Of a DNA stretch of 33,059 bases, positions 32,349 to 33,059 are shown piece after piece. Each line of letters begins with the position of its first letter. Position 1 is the stretch's first letter. Source of the stretch: an uncultured Lachnospiraceae bacterium (GTDB lineage Bacteria > Bacillota > Clostridia > Lachnospirales > Lachnospiraceae); assembly GCA_947589055.1 (NCBI GenBank), contig CANPZL010000027.1, positions 1 to 33,059 of the forward strand, given 5' to 3'. The notes beneath the pieces are model-generated. The model made no database searches, was not told the DNA's origin, and saw only the letters and a list, made by a program, of their open reading frames with translations. The position numbers and the translations under genes were made by a program.

Positions 32349-33059
32349 TTAATTCTGTTTTTCCAGATAACGCTCCCGAATCTCCTGCTCCGTTCTTTCA
32401 ATTTCCAGCTTCAATTCTCTGGCGGAAAGTCTTCTGGCGCCACTGCCCCATATGTTCGTCTGCTCCGCCTTGTCTGATGTGGCAACGATTATATCATAGG
32501 TCTGTCCATATTCATAAACCATTTTTTCTATATACTGGTCGGCGGTCTGTCCTTCCTTTGTATAGACGACTCGAATGTTTTGATAGTCAAATTCCTTTCC
32601 TTTGTTTCCCGGCACCTGATAGGCGTCAAAGATCAACATCACCTTTCTCTTTCTATAGCCCTGATAGTTGCAAAGTCGTTCCGCAAGACCTGTTCTGGCA
32701 GCGTCCAGATTATCCTTTGCCAGCTCCTTTAGTTCCTCCCATGCATACACTACATTATATCCATCTACTAACAGATACTGCTCTTTTTGAGGAACCGGTT
32801 TTCGCTTTTTTTCTGTGGAAACCGGCCGTTCTGCATCATACTCCTGTTTCCCTTGCACTCGCTTTTTCCCTTCTCCATAGGTATTATAAAAGATTTCAGC
32901 CAGCACCTCATCTTCCGTCCTGTTGCCTGTACCTTGTCGTACCGGTCTTTTGGCAGGCGGCTCCTCCGGCTGCTCCCCTCGTTCCTTCCTGTCAGGGAAA
33001 TAAGGTCCTTTTACTTCTTTGACGTGCATATATTCCTCCACCTGATTCCACGGAATATT
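32349..33059 (-). CDS. NYN-domain (YacP/Rae1-like) nuclease domain, probable C-terminal part of a longer protein
   Basis: The last 140 residues form a NYN/PIN-like domain: LLVDGYNVVYAW with catalytic Asp, NLDAARTGLAERLCNYQGY, VMLIFDAYQVPG, VVYTKEGQTADQYIEK and IIVATSDKAEQ. YacP/Rae1 proteins of this type cleave mRNA on the ribosome. A linker of about 90 residues precedes it. An ATG at 33029 has GGTGGAGG five bases upstream and could start a 226-residue protein, but the frame stays open to the right edge. In Lachnospiraceae this domain is often fused to TetM-like ribosomal GTPases with a similar linker (TEDEVLAEIFYNTYG). I favour the fusion. Confidence 0.8.
   Translation of the reverse strand, partial: NIPWNQVEEYMHVKEVKGPYFPDRKERGEQPEEPPAKRPVRQGTGNRTEDEVLAEIFYNTYGEGKKRVQGKQEYDAERPVSTEKKRKPVPQKEQYLLVDGYNVVYAWEELKELAKDNLDAARTGLAERLCNYQGYRKRKVMLIFDAYQVPGNKGKEFDYQNIRVVYTKEGQTADQYIEKMVYEYGQTYDIIVATSDKAEQTNIWGSGARRLSARELKLEIERTEQEIRERYLEKQN

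Noticed and set aside
32288..33022. 244-residue plus-strand frame opposite the NYN gene
   Set aside because: Pro/Phe/His-rich antisense translation; the minus-strand frame has a clear conserved domain.
1..33059. CRISPR array, tRNA or rRNA genes
   Set aside because: No regularly spaced repeats, no tRNA cloverleaf with CCA-type end and no rRNA sequence was seen on either strand.

Overview
The window is a piece of a Gram-positive, spore-forming Clostridia chromosome, most likely Lachnospiraceae. The evidence is strong purine-rich ribosome binding sites, a CotJC-type spore coat/Mn-catalase gene, a VanG-type ligase, DUF4430/ECF genes, and a NYN domain of the kind seen at the end of TetM-like GTPases. 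No rRNA, tRNA or CRISPR array was seen.

Region 1 (1 to about 8463) is visibly more AT-rich and looks like the right end of an integrated mobile element. On the minus strand it holds a lipoprotein fragment and a partition operon (parA, parB, D12-class adenine methylase, small ribbon-helix-helix protein). Next come a non-coding stretch with several inverted repeats, a candidate small RNA (TTGACA promoter to strong terminator, about 97 nt), and a minus-strand regulatory cluster of three small genes. Two tandem plus-strand XRE regulators share almost identical 3' halves. A very small membrane peptide gene faces a short antisense RNA across a shared bidirectional terminator, a par/Fst-like type I toxin-antitoxin layout. 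A large serine recombinase closes the element. About 25 bases after its stop codon, the reading frame of a cotJC gene begins mid-gene, so the element appears to interrupt cotJC. The 5' part of cotJC is not in the window.

Region 2 (about 8464 to 11280) holds the cotJC 3' part and its terminator, an AbiEi-like antitoxin, a decayed AbiEii toxin joined by a deletion to a convergent truncated gene, and an HD-domain protein.

Region 3 (about 11300 to 23810, all minus strand) is about metals and cofactors. An ArsR/SmtB-type sensor, a separate HMA domain, a CPC-type P1B ATPase and MntP form one metal-efflux operon whose promoter carries a candidate operator. Upstream lie a CDF transporter and a HAD phosphatase. 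These follow an ECF transporter in which two ATPases and a membrane domain resembling an S component are fused in one chain, with EcfT and a DUF4430 surface protein. A large hybrid histidine kinase precedes that set.

Region 4 (about 23970 to 33059) is ordinary chromosome with some interesting genes: a Cys-containing lipoprotein, a membrane-anchored unknown protein, a MetY-type sulfhydrylase, a GH32 hydrolase followed by an HPr paralogue lacking Ser46, a cupin, a tight three-gene operon (VanG-like ligase, VanT-like membrane domain without racemase, P-loop kinase), and a NYN-domain protein whose frame is open to the window edge.
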